From Humulus lupulus (lineage: Eukaryota; Streptophyta; Magnoliopsida; Rosales; Cannabaceae): a DNA stretch of 64,000 bases. Both the position numbers and the translations under genes were made by a program. Under the pieces are notes generated by a model, which saw nothing but the letters and a program-made list of their open reading frames with translations, was not told where the DNA came from and made no database searches. Shown here piece by piece: positions 48,143 through 59,097 of the stretch (its first letter is position 1; each line of letters begins with the position of its first letter). Location of the stretch: assembly GCF_963169125.1 (NCBI RefSeq), contig NC_084801.1, forward strand, positions 77,317,696 to 77,381,695, in the 5' to 3' direction.

Positions 48143-48755
48143 TATATAAGGTTACTTGAACCACTTCTTTCCTTTTTACGCACGCCACCTCTCTGTCGAA
48201 AACCCTAAAAAACCAGAGCTTTACTCTCTCCGGCGAACCTTCCTTTGTGCTGTAGGATCAGACGGTGGGCTCATTGACTCCCGAAACTTTCACTTCCATC
48301 TTCACGACCACTTTCCTTGGTAAGTTACTCTGAAACTCCATGCTTCTAACCTTTTGTGGTGCATGCTCTTAAATGGTGTACTGTTCGAATCTCTTGGTTT
48401 CTGGTTTTTTTTTTTTTTTTTTGAACGCCTGTAGATAAGATGTCTTTGTAGGCAACGTAGGCTTATGAGTAGGTTTAAAACCCAGGATTAGCGCTTTTTA
48501 GGACGTAGGATCGAAGTAGCATTTCGATTTTTTAAACCAGTTGGAAATAATTTCTTCCCGTTGTGAGGGGAGTCGAAAAACTTTTCAAGAAAACTTTTCA
48601 CTTTCACCCTTTTGGTCCGTTTTTTAAACTGTTTGCGCAGAGAGACTTAGTTAGAATGCTGTTATATAAAAGCTTAGCTTTTATACTTCGACCAGCGTTA
48701 CTTTAAGAATCTCCTAGATCCCTCTGACCTCGCCTCCCCATTCTTCTGTTTGCAG
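48143..48755 (+). promoter_or_regulatory. TATA box, leader exon and 5'-UTR intron of the element C antisense gene
   Basis: TATATAAG at 48143-48150 is followed by a leader of about 170 nt, a donor CCTTG|GTAAGTT at 48320 and an acceptor TTCTGTTTGCAG ending at 48755, 6 nt before the ATG. The 436-nt intron contains a T-run at 48408-48422. Spacing is nearly the same in element G. Confidence 0.72.
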
Positions 48756-48761
48756 ATTTTA

Positions 48762-51412
48762 ATGCCAGATTTGTGGGGAGGTGAGAGACCCATCGACGAC
48801 GACCTCCTTGCCCAACTGCTCGAGGGAGAAGAACAACTAGCCGATCGCATCCACCAGATACCCGTCTCACGAGCCTCTTCCAGACCGCACCCTTCTCCTT
48901 CAATGGCCCGTTCAAAATCCTCTGGCAAGAAAAGGCCCGAATCTGAAAGTAACCCTTCTCCTTCTGCCCAGCCTGATTCGCAGGCGGGGGCTCCCTCGAC
49001 CAGTGGTCGAGAGAATCTTACTCCTGACCCCAATATCCAAACTAGGGCTCGTCCTCGTCATCGCAATCCGCCTGATGTCGAGTGGTACACTCCTCCAGCC
49101 AGTTCGATGACCCTTCGGATGGTCGCGAACTGCTTCAGAAAATACCCCCTAACGGGGGTAACCATTACACGTCCTACTGCGGAGCAGAGGGCTAACCGTC
49201 CAGGAGGGGCAAACAGCGCCTGGTCCAGGTATCACATTGAAGCGGGGGCTTATCTCCCTCTTCACCCTTTCTTTGTGGGGGTGGCCAATTATTTCGGCGT
49301 CGCTCCCTTTCAAATAACCCCTAATGGATATAGGATGTTGGCTGCACTCTATGTCCTGTACAAACTTAACAAATGGCCAGAACCTTCACCTCATGAGGTT
49401 AATTACCTCTTTGACCTTAAGTCCAATCCTCAACACAACGGGACGGGCTTTTTTCACTTCTGTCATCAGGAAACTGACCGGACGTTTTTGAGTGGCACCA
49501 CCCACATATCAAACGTGGGACATTACAACAAGGAGTACTTCTTTACTCCGGATATATCCAGCAACAACTTGGCTTTCGCGAGAGGAGGTACAATTTTGTC
49601 TTTGCCTTGGTCGATACTTTATCATAGAGTATTTCCTTTCGTCATTTCTCAAACTCGACTTGCTTTTCAGGCCCCTGGTTGCGCCCGACCCCAACACCAG
49701 ATATGGTGTCGAGGTCTGACACTCTGGCCAAGATGTCTGCCGCTACCAAATGTGTCAAGACCTTGACACAAGAAAAGAATTTGAGGTCGTCTGGCCTTCT
49801 GGCTCCTCGCCATGACAATAGAGGGTCCGAAACGGACGAACCCACTGCCGGGGGGGTTCCCGAGCAGCAACTTCCTGTGCCCTCTCCAAGGAGGAGGCCA
49901 ACAGGAGTTACGATCAGGGAACCCACGGGCAGCCCTTCTGCAGAAAGGCCTTCTGCTCCCCAAGGCAAGGGGAAAGAAAAGGCCAAAGAACCAGTTGTTG
50001 ACTTGGAAGAGTCTTCTGATGACAATGATAACGTTATTTCGCTTTTAAATGGTCTACCAATCCCCTGTCACATGTTTGACGGGGATGGTAACTTTACATA
50101 TGCTCCAAATCTAGGGCCAAACTTCTTCATGCCAGAAAATGAGTATATGATTAATAGAGTCAATAGTATAGCGACCAGTAGTTGTAGCTCGGGTATTCAC
50201 TTTATTATCTTCTTTCTGTTGTATTACTTTTTTTCACCTTTTTCTTCCCTTATTAACCTCTTGTGTTTATTTTCATGCAGATATGTCGACTCCCAATATC
50301 TTTGACATGTACTAGGCCGAAGAGGAAGAGGAAGTCCCTCAACTTCAACGGAGATCGAAGAAACGAACTGGTGAAACCAGTCGAGGCCCTTCAGCCAAGA
50401 AGAGTCGACCAGAAGACCTTCCTCAGGGCACTCCAACCGAGCAAAGTCCTGCGCCAACTGGGCGAACTCCTACCCCTCCTCCAGCTCCTTCTGAACAGCA
50501 AAACACCCCTGCTCGGTCCAATCCTCCACCTGCGCCTGCTAGGGAGCATCTTTCTCGCGAAGAGGCTCATGAGGCCAGGCTCGTGAGCCATACCATTCGA
50601 TCCGCTAAGGATCGAATTGAACGGATTGGCAGAGGTGAGCGTGTTGGGGCTGCCATGATCCAAGCTGTAGAGCTACCAGTCGATCAGATCCTGAACAGGA
50701 CTTTGAACGAGATTTCCAGCGTAAGTATTTCTTTGTTTCTCGAGTCTTTATTTTTTCAGTTCTCGTGATAAGTCTTGACTTCTTTTTCTTTCGTTTACAG
50801 GCCTTACTTTCTGCCATTACTTCTCGTACCCGAGCCCAGGCCTACTTTGAGCAGATTGAGGCTAAAGTTCTCAAGAAACATCAGGTGAAGGCGGCTGAGG
50901 AGCTTTCGGCTGCTGAAGCCAAACATGCTAAGGAGTTGGGGACGGTGGTCCGAGAGCGGGATGCAGCGGTGACCAAACTGTCGGCGGCTGAAGCTGCTAA
51001 AGATGCAGCGGTTAAGGTGAGGGAAGAGTACCGGTCGTACAATAAAACTCATCTCCGCGAGATCAAGCATCTGGAGGGGGTAGTCAAGTCTAAGGACGAG
51101 ACTATTGCCACTCTCGAGGGCAAGGTGCAGCAGTCGGAGCTTGACAACTCCAAGAATCTGGAAAAGTATAAGAGGGCGACACTCCGATGTTTCTATAACT
51201 TTTGGAAACACAATCAGGGTGCTGACTTTAGCTACCTTTCAGAGGAGGTCAGAGTTGCGGAGTTGGCTCGGTGCGCTGCTCAACTGGCTGAAGAGGAGGC
51301 GAGAGTTGCGACTCCTGCAACCCCAAGCGTCGTTGGTTTGGATGAAGAAACCATCGAGGAAGAGACTGACCAGGTTGTTGCCCAGGATCCTCCTGTCCCC
51401 CATGCCTCTTAA
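48762..51412 (+). CDS. Antisense spliced extra gene of element C (aORF), 4 exons
   Basis: Exons 48762-49587, 49671-50192, 50281-50720 and 50801-51412, all with GT-AG introns, join in phases 1, 1 and 0 to exactly 2,400 nt (799 codons plus TAA). One amber interrupts at codon 461 (50313-50315). Exon 1 has a Ser/Pro-rich N-terminus and the conserved domain with GVAPFQITPNGY near residue 180. Exon 2 is polar and acidic. Exon 3 begins with the MST(P) motif matching MSQP in B, then a basic, proline-rich stretch. Exon 4 is an Ala/Glu/Lys coiled coil ending RCFYNFWKHNQGADFSYL. There is no protease, RT or integrase motif and no membrane segment. The function is unknown. It is transcribed toward pol, from the 3' LTR side, and may be expressed independently. 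The first Met of the frame (48750) is in the intron; 48762 is the first Met after the acceptor. Confidence 0.78.
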
Positions 51413-52101
51413 TTTATTTAGCTGTTCTTCTTTCTTTTTTAAACACGCGACCCACAGGTCGCAATGTAAAGACAATAATTTCTTTTTAAACTTTGCTGCA
51501 CGGGCAGTAAATCTTTTTGTTTGAACAATTACATCCAAGCAGCAATGCTTGCGGTGTAAAAGCTTGACTCTTGGTGTTATAATATTTTTACTTATTATAA
51601 CGTTTGTCCGTATGACCGAACTTAGCATAGTACTTTTGGCATCATATATTTTGAAAAAATACTCTAAGTACTTGAAGCATGCTTTCACTCATTTTGTTCA
51701 TGTGTTTACATACCTTGAGAGTATGCTTTGCTATCGATGTGCCTTATATGCCCCCCAAGTGATCGAGGAGCTATTAGGTCCTTGGTCACTTGCCTTGACC
51801 ATGGCCTGTCCGAACATTCCTGTTCGTGCGGAAAAATGATACTTGTAATACAGCAAAACAACACACGTAATGAACAAATACTTGTAAATGTAAATTCACA
51901 AAGGTTGGCAAGAACGACTGGCTGAGCGCAGTCCCTTATAATTTCGTATTAAAAATGGACTAATCATGTCTTTACGAATGATTCTGAAATAGAATCTTAC
52001 ATATACGAGCAGTTAGCCATACACCGTGGCTAACCCTCTTTGCAAAACTTGTAAAAATTAATGGGAAAATTTGAACAAGCCAGTCCTTTAAGAAGGGCTG
52101 T
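51413..52101. other. Gap between the convergent genes of element C
   Basis: About 690 bp holding the 3' ends of both genes. AT-rich. No tandem repeat is visible, in contrast to A and B. Short frames here have no domain. Confidence 0.6.
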
Positions 52102-53814
52102 TTATTGATAATACTTGCGCAGGTGTTCTCCATTCCAGTAACGTGGAACGAGATCTCCGTTTAAGCGTGCAAGTTTGTAGGTGCCTGGGTGAAGGACTTC
52201 TTCAATCTGGTAAGGTCCTTCCCAGTTAGGTCCGAGCATGCCAGTAGTGGGGTCGCGGGTATTCAAGAAGACTCGTCGTAACACCAAGTCTCCGATGTTG
52301 AATCTTCTTTCTTTAACTTTGGAGTTAAAGTACCGGGCGACTTTTTGTTGATAAGCAGCAACTCGGAGTTAAGACTTTTCTCGTATCTCATCAATTGAGT
52401 CTAAGGACTCCAGTATTAGCTGGCTGTTTTTCTCTTGATCATACGTTAAACGCCGATGTGAGGGGGGATCTATCTCGACGGGTATCATGGACTCATACCC
52501 ATAGGCTAAGGAAAATGGGGTACGCCCTGTGGCTGTTCGATGAGATGTTCTATATGACCAGAGGACTTCCGGTAATTGTTCTGGCCATGCTCCTTTCGCT
52601 TCTTCAAGTCTTTTCTTTAGGGTGTCCTTGAGGGTTTTGTTTACAGCTTCGACTTGCCCATTCGCTTGGGGGTGTGCGACTGAAGAAAAGCTCTTGATTA
52701 CCCCATGTCTTTCGCAGAAATCGGTGAACAGGTCGCTGTCAAATTGGGTTCCGTTGTCTGAAACTATCTTTCTGGGCAAACCATACCGGCACACAATGTT
52801 CTTGATGACAAAGTCGATAACTTTCTTGGTCGTTATGGTTGCGAGTGGTTCAGCTTCGACCCATTTTGTAAAGTAATCGACTGCCACAACTGCGTACTTC
52901 ACTCCTCCTTTTCCTGTCGGTAGTGATCCAATTAAATCTATTCCCCATATTGCGAAAGGCCACGGGCTTTGCATCTGCTTTAGCTCGTTTGGAGCTGCTC
53001 GTGGGATTTTGGAGAACCTCTGACATTTATCACACCTTCATACGTACTCCATTGAATCCTCGTTCATCGTTGGCCAAAAATAGCCCTGTCGAAGAATTTT
53101 TTTCGCCAAACTCTGCCCCCCAGCGTGATCTCCGCAGAAGCCTTCATGCACCTCTTTCATGAGTTCCTTAGCTTTTTCTGATGTAATGCACCTGAGCAGT
53201 GGCATTGAATATCCTCTTCGGTACATAACACCGTCGAGCAGTATGTACCTAGCAGCTTGTCTTTGCAGAGTTCTGGCTTTGTTTCTATCTACTTGCAATG
53301 TCCCATTTGTCAGATACTCCAGGTAAGGTGCCATCCATGTATCTTCTACTCGAATTTCCATGCTGGCTTCGGCCGCATCAATGCTTGGTTCACTTAATCT
53401 CTCTACTGGGACTATGTTCAAGGTGTCAGCATCTTTGGCACTTGCAAGTTTGGCCAAGGCATCTGCATTCGAATTTTGGTCTCGCGAAATTTGCTGGAGG
53501 GTGTATTTTGTAAACTGTGCTAGCAAATCTTTTGTTTTATTGAGGTAGGCCATCATTTTTAACCCTCGCGCTTGATATTCTCCCAGGACTTGATTCACGA
53601 CCAGCTGAGAGTCACTGAAAATATCGAGCGCTTTTATGTTCATCTCCCTGGCCATTTTCAGTCCAGCGAGGAGTGCTTCGTATTCCGCTTCATTGTTTGA
53701 CGCTGCGAAATCAAACCTGATTGCGCAGTGAAATCGATGCCCATCGGGCGTTATCAATATCACTCCCGCTCCAGCGTGAGATTCATTAGATGATCCATCT
53801 GTGAATAGTTTCCA
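52102..53814 (-). pseudogene. Archaeal-type RNase H and integrase, three stops (element C)
   Basis: The frame runs from just after the TAG at 53815-53817. FTDGSSNES opens the archaeal-type RNase H, with NNEAEYEALLAGL, FSDSQLVVNQV and NADALAKLA following, all catalytic acids present. Integrase starts with VHEGFCGDHAGG; a TGA (53038-53040) lies just before the second Cys pair (CDKCQRF). The core shows WGIDLIGSLPTGKG, VSDNGTQFDSD and NGQVEAVNK. A TAA (52369-52371) sits where elements A and B have Gln. The C-terminal domain ends HLRKYYQ. All DDE residues remain. Confidence 0.88.
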
Positions 53815-55410
53815 CTAAGGAGTCTTGTCTTGAGGCATGGGCGCCTCAGGTTTTTCGCACAACTCGTTGCTGGGGAGTTCGGTGAACTCCGCAATAAAAT
53901 CGGCTAAGGCTTGCCCTTTTATTGCTGGTCGCGGTGAATAAGTCACGTGGAACTGTCCCAATTCGACCGCCCATTTTAACAGTCGTCCAGCCGCCTCAGG
54001 TTTTTGGAAGACCTGCCGAAGGGGCTGGTCGGTCAAAACCGTGATAGGATGGGCTTGGAAGTACGGTCGCAACTTTCGGGAGGCTAGAATTAGGCAATAT
54101 GCTAATCTTTCGATCGGTGGGTATTTTAATTCTGCACCGACCAGCCTTTTGCTGACGTAGTAAACAGCTTTCTGCACGCCTTCTTCTTCCCGTATCAGTA
54201 CCGCACTAGCAGCAACTTCGGTAATCGCCAGATAAATATACAAAGTCTCTCCTTCCATTGGTTTTGATAGGATAGGAGGTTGCGACATATGAGCCTTTAT
54301 TGTCTGGAATGCTTGCTCGCAGTCTTCCGTCCATTCAAACTTTTTATTTCCCCTAAGTAGATTGAAGAATGGAACGCACTTGTCAGTTGATTTTGAGATG
54401 AATCTACTAAGGGCAGCTATCCTTCCGGTCAGGCTTTGGACATCCTTGATCTTTTCTGGCGATTTCATATCGATCAGGGCTTTTATCTTGTCGGGGTTGG
54501 CCTCGATTCCCCTTGAATTCACTATAAATCCCAAAAACTTTCCTGACCCGACTCCAAAGGAACATTTGAGGGGGTTCAACTTCATATGGTACTTGTTTAA
54601 CACATCAAAGCACCTTTGCAAATCCTTCACATGTCCTTCAGCCTTCTTGGACTTTACCAGCATGTCATCCATATATACTTCCATGCTTACTCCGATCAGC
54701 TCCTTGAACATGTGGTTGACCAATCGTTGGTAAGTTGCACCTGCGTTTTTCAGTCCAAAGGGCATTACTTTGTAACAATATAAGCCCGTATCGGTCCGAA
54801 AGCTGGTATGATCCTCATCAGGGGGATGCATGCTGATCTGATTGTAGCCTGAATACGCATCCATGAACGAAAGGGTCTCATGCCCAGCAGTTGCATCGAC
54901 TAGCTGGTCGATCCTCGGGAGTGGGAAGCAGTCTTTTGGGCAGGCCTTATTGAGATCTGTAAAATCCACACAGGTCCGCCATTTGCCGTTAGGCTTGGGG
55001 ACCAACACCGGATTGGAGACCCATGATGGATAAAACGCCACCCTGATGAACCCATTTTCTTTAAGTCTTTCGACTTCTTCTTTCAAGGCTCTTGATCTGT
55101 CTTTATCGAGCAGCCTTCTTTTTTGTTGCACTGGTGGAAAGACTTTGTTTATGTTCAGGACATGGCTGATCACCGCAGGGTCTATTCCGACCATGTCTTT
55201 ATGTGACCAGGCGAAAACTCCCTGGTTCTCTTGCAAGAATTCCACCAGCGCCTGTTTCGCGGTAGGTTCTAAATTCTTCCCAATCCTTACGATTCGAGTC
55301 GGGTCTTTTTCATCGAGATGGACCTCCTCCAGGTCCTCGACGGGTCCAACATTTTCTTCAAAATCCCCAAAGCGAGGATCCAAATCTATATCCTCACTTT
55401 GGGCAACACC
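53815..55410 (-). CDS. Reverse transcriptase plus first RNase H (element C)
   Basis: An uninterrupted stretch of about 531 codons between in-frame ambers. RT motifs in order: LNKACPKDCFPLPRID, FMDAYSGYNQI, MPFGLKNAGATYQRL, the catalytic YMDDMLV (Met where Val is usual; both Asp present) and GFIVNSRGIEANPDK. The connected RNase H spans KKFEWTEDCEQAF through LTDQPLRQVFQKPEA and ends near ALADFIAEF. It copies element RNA into DNA and degrades the template. It has no start of its own: it needs readthrough of the upstream TAG (55411-55413) or was once continuous with gag-protease. Text on both sides is in the same frame. Confidence 0.9.
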   Translation of the reverse strand, partial: GVAQSEDIDLDPRFGDFEENVGPVEDLEEVHLDEKDPTRIVRIGKNLEPTAKQALVEFLQENQGVFAWSHKDMVGIDPAVISHVLNINKVFPPVQQKRRLLDKDRSRALKEEVERLKENGFIRVAFYPSWVSNPVLVPKPNGKWRTCVDFTDLNKACPKDCFPLPRIDQLVDATAGHETLSFMDAYSGYNQISMHPPDEDHTSFRTDTGLYCYKVMPFGLKNAGATYQRLVNHMFKELIGVSMEVYMDDMLVKSKKAEGHVKDLQRCFDVLNKYHMKLNPLKCSFGVGSGKFLGFIVNSRGIEANPDKIKALIDMKSPEKIKDVQSLTGRIAALSRFISKSTDKCVPFFNLLRGNKKFEWTEDCEQAFQTIKAHMSQPPILSKPMEGETLYIYLAITEVAASAVLIREEEGVQKAVYYVSKRLVGAELKYPPIERLAYCLILASRKLRPYFQAHPITVLTDQPLRQVFQKPEAAGRLLKWAVELGQFHVTYSPRPAIKGQALADFIAEFTELPSNELCEKPEAPMPQDKTP

Positions 55411-57560
55411 CTATTTGGTGACTTTTCCACCTGATTGGGTTTGTCTGTCTTCCGTCATCTGTAATCGTTCTGGAGTAGGGCTCCTCGATGCTCCACTTTT
55501 TGCCTTTGTGATCGAGGCGTTATAGCACTCCCTGGCCTCCCTTTGGTTTCCCAAAACGCATCCTACTCCTGCGTCCGTTGGGAATTTCATGGCTAGATGA
55601 CACATGGAGATGATTGCCCTTAGTTCAACCAGTATGGGTCTTCCAATAACGGCGTTATACGCTGAAGGACAATCGACCACTACAAAAGTGGTGAGTAATG
55701 TCCTTGAGGCAGGCGCTGTACCCGTTGTTACTGGGAGTTTGATCATTCCGGCTGGTGCGAGTCCTTCTCCAGAGAAGCCGTATATGGTTTGATTGCAGGG
55801 CTCCAAGTCCTTCACGGACAGCTTCATGCGTTCCAGCGTTGATTTATACAGGATATTCACTGAACTCCCTGTATCGACCAGTACTCTTTTTACCATCATA
55901 TTGGCCATTTGGATATCCACGACCAGCGGATCGGAATGTGGAAACCGGACGTGTTGGACATCGTCCTCAGAGAATGTTATCCCGCACTCCTCTGAGCGGG
56001 CCTTTTTCGGCGCTCGGTCCTCCACAGTCATCATCTCGATGTCCTGGTCGTGGCGCAGAGTTCGAGCATATCGTTCTCTAGCCTTTCCGCTATTTCCAGC
56101 GAGGTGTGGGCCTCCACAGATGGTTAAAAGTGTTCCGGCTACGGGGGCAGGCTGTAATGGTGGCGAGCGTTGGCGTGTGGACGTCTGCTCGTTGCCACCT
56201 GGAGCTTCTCGTTGGGAAGTTCCCGAGGCCTGTACGTACCTTCTCAAGTGTCCTTGTCTAATGAGGAACTCGATTTCATCTTTTAGCTGGTTGCATTCAT
56301 TAGTGTCATGTCCATAGTCGTTATGGTGACGACAGAATTTGGTAGTGTCTCTTTTCGAAATGTCTTTTCGAATGGGCCCAGGCTTCTTGTAGGGCACACT
56401 AGAGCTTGTGGCCTGGTAAACCTCTCCTCGAGACTCAATGAGGGCAGTGTAGTTAGTGAACCTAGGTTCATAACGATTACCCTTGGCTCGTTTATTGTCG
56501 GAGGTGGAAGGCTCATTGTGTTGCCGTTTCCCACCATTCTTGCCATTACCGTTGCCGTTTCCGTTGCCCTTGCCGTTGCCATTTGGTTTGGTGCCATTGG
56601 CGGCTTTGGCGGGTTCGGCAGCCTTCTTGCCCTTGTTCGAGGATTTTCCATCATCGGCAATGGCTTCTTCGAGTTTGATATACCGATCAGCTCGGTCTAA
56701 GAATTCCTGGGTAGTTCTGACCCCATCCTTACGAAGACTTTTCCATAGGGGCGAACGGCGCCTCACTCCCGCGGTTATAGCCATCATTTTTCCTTCATCC
56801 CCGACTGTCTTTGCTCCGGCTGCCGCTCGCATAAAGCGCTGGATGTAATCTTTTAGTGATTCTCCATCTTGCTGGCGGATTTCAACCAGTTGGTTTGCTT
56901 CGGTCGGGTGGACACGACCTGCATAGAACTGTCCGTAGAACTCCCTTACGAGCATTTCCCAGGAAACTATGCTTGCAGGTGGGAACTTAAAGAACCATTC
57001 CTGCGCGGCTTCAGAAAGTGTTGCAGGAAAGATCCTGCACCGAGCGTCTTCGGACACCTTCTGAATGTCCATCTGGATTTCAAACTTATTCACATGCGAG
57101 ACGGGATCTCCGTATCCATCAAAGTTCGGGAGCGTGGGCATCTTGAACTTGCTGGGAGTCTCTGCGTTGGCTATTCTTTGGATAAATGGAGTGCCTTTTC
57201 TTCTATCGTGGTCAATATAAGAGGTCCTTCCTCCGACCAATTGTTGCACAGCCTGATTTAGTGCGTCTATCTGGGCTTGCAAGGCAGTAGGAATAGTTAC
57301 GGTTTCTGCTGCTGGGGGGATGCTCTCACCATGCTTCTCTCGACGATCATTGAGTATGTCTCTTAGATCTTCCTCTCTTCTCCGTTGCTCGCTACCTCCG
57401 AGCCGGTTGAAGACATTTTTGCCGGGGTTGCCCCCCAGCATCTTGTCTATTTGGCTGATCATCTTGAGGTATTTGGCTCCTGCTCTTCCCTTTATTTCCG
57501 TTCCTCCCATCATCATTGTTCTTGCCTGAGTCAGCCTCGTTGTAGCCGTGGCCATCTTTG
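55411..57560 (-). CDS. Gag capsid and aspartic protease (element C)
   Basis: An open frame on the minus strand (in principle from 57690) encoding, in order: a linker with KMLGGNPGKNVFNRLGG, the capsid domain (KMPTLPNFDGYGDPVSHV through ADRYIKLEEA), a Gly/Asn/Lys-rich basic stretch, a zinc-finger-like CRHHNDYGHDTNEC, and the protease with the active-site triad in VDTGSSVNILY. It ends at a TAG followed in frame by RT. Its N-terminal portion is in another frame (next entry), so a one-base frame change lies between about 57460 and 57540; the exact point cannot be fixed by eye. The 57560 limit is approximate. Confidence 0.82.
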
Positions 57561-58348
57561 AACTTTGACTGGCTATGGTAAGACTGGTTGTTCCCTCTAT
57601 TCCCGTCTCTGGCAGAAACACCCCGAGCGTTAGAGGGTGGCCTGCGCTGGTCGCGATGTCCCCGTGCATTATCATGCTGTTGGGATCCACGGACCGCAGA
57701 GCCTAACTCCGAGTCTCTCCTGTTACCAGGAAGGTAGTGACCCCTGTTCGCTTGGTGTGGCCCATCATTCTCGCGGCGTCTAGGACTACGAGGCTGTCGC
57801 TCGGCCCTATTCTGCCTTTGCTGCGGGGGATTACCTCGAGCAGCGTGGGATGGTGGATCTGCCTCGGGGTCCAGTGGGACGCCGTCATGGGGCATCTGGG
57901 GCTGTTCAGGCCTTTGCGGACTTGAAGGATGGACCGGTGGGCTAGGATTGGGACCTCCCTGGGGTGGCCCAGTTTCAGGCAGATTAGGCTGCGAGGCAGG
58001 CGCGGCCTGATTTCTGGCCAACAGCAAGGCCGCTTCAAGGGCTGCCATGGCCTCAGTCTGGCGGCAATCCACCTCCGCTTGTCTCTCGCTTAACTCTGCC
58101 CTCTGACGATCAAGTTCCTGCTGCTGCCTTGCCATAGCTTCTGCGGCAGTCTCTTGATTGGCTCTCAGACTAGCCAGCTCTTCCTGCAACGTGCCCAAGG
58201 TGCTCCTCAAAGTCGCATCGTCCATTTCCTCCTCTTCAAAATCTAGTTGCGGCTCATCTTCTGCCATGCTTGCAGGGGGAGGAGGAGGTGGCGGATTCGA
58301 CGGTGCAGCGGCGGCGGTCTGAGCAGCTTTCTTCCCTGCTTTCGCCAT
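57461..58348 (-). CDS. Gag N-terminal region (element C)
   Basis: The start at 58348 (MAKAGKK) is chosen because element H begins MAKTARK at the same place after its primer site; an in-frame Met five codons upstream is less likely. The region has a proline run, an acidic patch (LDFEEEEMDD), a Gln/Arg/Glu-rich coiled coil (about residues 50-105), then a long Pro/Arg/Asn-rich basic stretch. It overlaps the next frame from 57690 to 57392 and the true crossover lies near 57500. Confidence 0.75.
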
Positions 58349-58374
58349 TAGTTTTATCAACAATGATGAGTCGT

Positions 58375-58396
58375 CCTCTCAATGAAATCACCAGAA
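58375..58396 (-). other. Primer-binding site, element C
   Basis: On the minus strand TTCTGGTGATTTCATTGAGA follows the 5' LTR directly. It is near-identical to that of element H. Primer tRNA not assigned. Confidence 0.7.
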
Positions 58397-58985
58397 TGTT
58401 GACCCTCGATTTAGCCAACTGACACGGAGTCAAAATATGAATGATATAGACGAATATGTATAGATAATAACGTAATGACAAAAGTAAAGAAAACACAGTA
58501 ATTTATAGTGGTTCGGCCCCAGAATCTGGTAATGACCTACGTCCACTTAAAATGATATTGATATGGGAACAAAAGTGTGATCAGAGAACTTGGGCTCAAT
58601 GAGTTTCAACACTCCTCATAAACAATACTAGTTTTCACAGATAATTTCTATATTTCTATGATTTCCCTGGCTCCCAAAAGTCCCTTCCCATGAGCCATCT
58701 CCTGCTTTTTATAGGCTCATGGAGGGTTGCCCAATATTGTTACAGATATTATCCCCTGAATCATGGGATATTCAGAAGATTGCATGAAATAAATTCGGGA
58801 TACATAAGATCTTTCCATAAATGTTGCTTTGCCAGCGGAACCACCGACCAGTCTGGTCGTGGTAAAAACAGGCCTGTCCTGCTTCTGGTGTGCCTTCTGG
58901 TCGATATTCTAGCAGACGCTCCAGGTGTCAGCCACGTGTCAAGAGATTATTCGCCTCGTCACAAATGCTAATTTATTGGATAACA
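58397..58985 (-). repeat. 5' LTR of element C
   Basis: 589 bp; differs from the 3' LTR at three positions that I can see (A/G, T/G and G/A). TATA box at the position equivalent to 47630. Confidence 0.95.
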
Positions 58986-58990
58986 GATTT

Positions 58991-59097
58991 CTTGAGATTA
59001 TCATTCATCTTTTTTTTAGTCACTTATTTTATTTTAGTATTATTTTTTAATTTATGTTATATTATTGATTTGTTCTCATCTTAAAAACTTAAAAAAA
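58991..59097 (+). other. D2 internal leader, resuming after element C
   Basis: Continues 47165-47319 across the element C insertion and matches D1 13961-14068. AT-rich, non-coding. Confidence 0.75.

Larger units (their letters stand above)
47320..58985 (-). mobile_element. Element C: full-length Tat-lineage element, most recent insertion (11,666 bp)
   Basis: Two 589-bp LTRs that differ at only three positions by eye, a perfect GATTT duplication (47315-47319 and 58986-58990), a purine tract, primer site, gag-pol on the minus strand and the extra gene on the plus strand. The empty site is preserved in D1 near 13951-13961 (TAAAAGATTTC). Coding is nearly complete: pol stays in one frame with four in-frame stops, and gag has one frame change. 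Confidence 0.95.

Noticed and set aside
49492..49766. Continuation of the first frame of the C extra gene past 49587
   Set aside because: The downstream frame is out of register with the next conserved segment, and a GT-AG intron (49588-49670) restores it.
55746..57529. Plus-strand frames of 60-174 codons opposite C pol
   Set aside because: Shadows of the minus-strand gag-protease; no domain and no promoter or intron signals like those of the extra gene.
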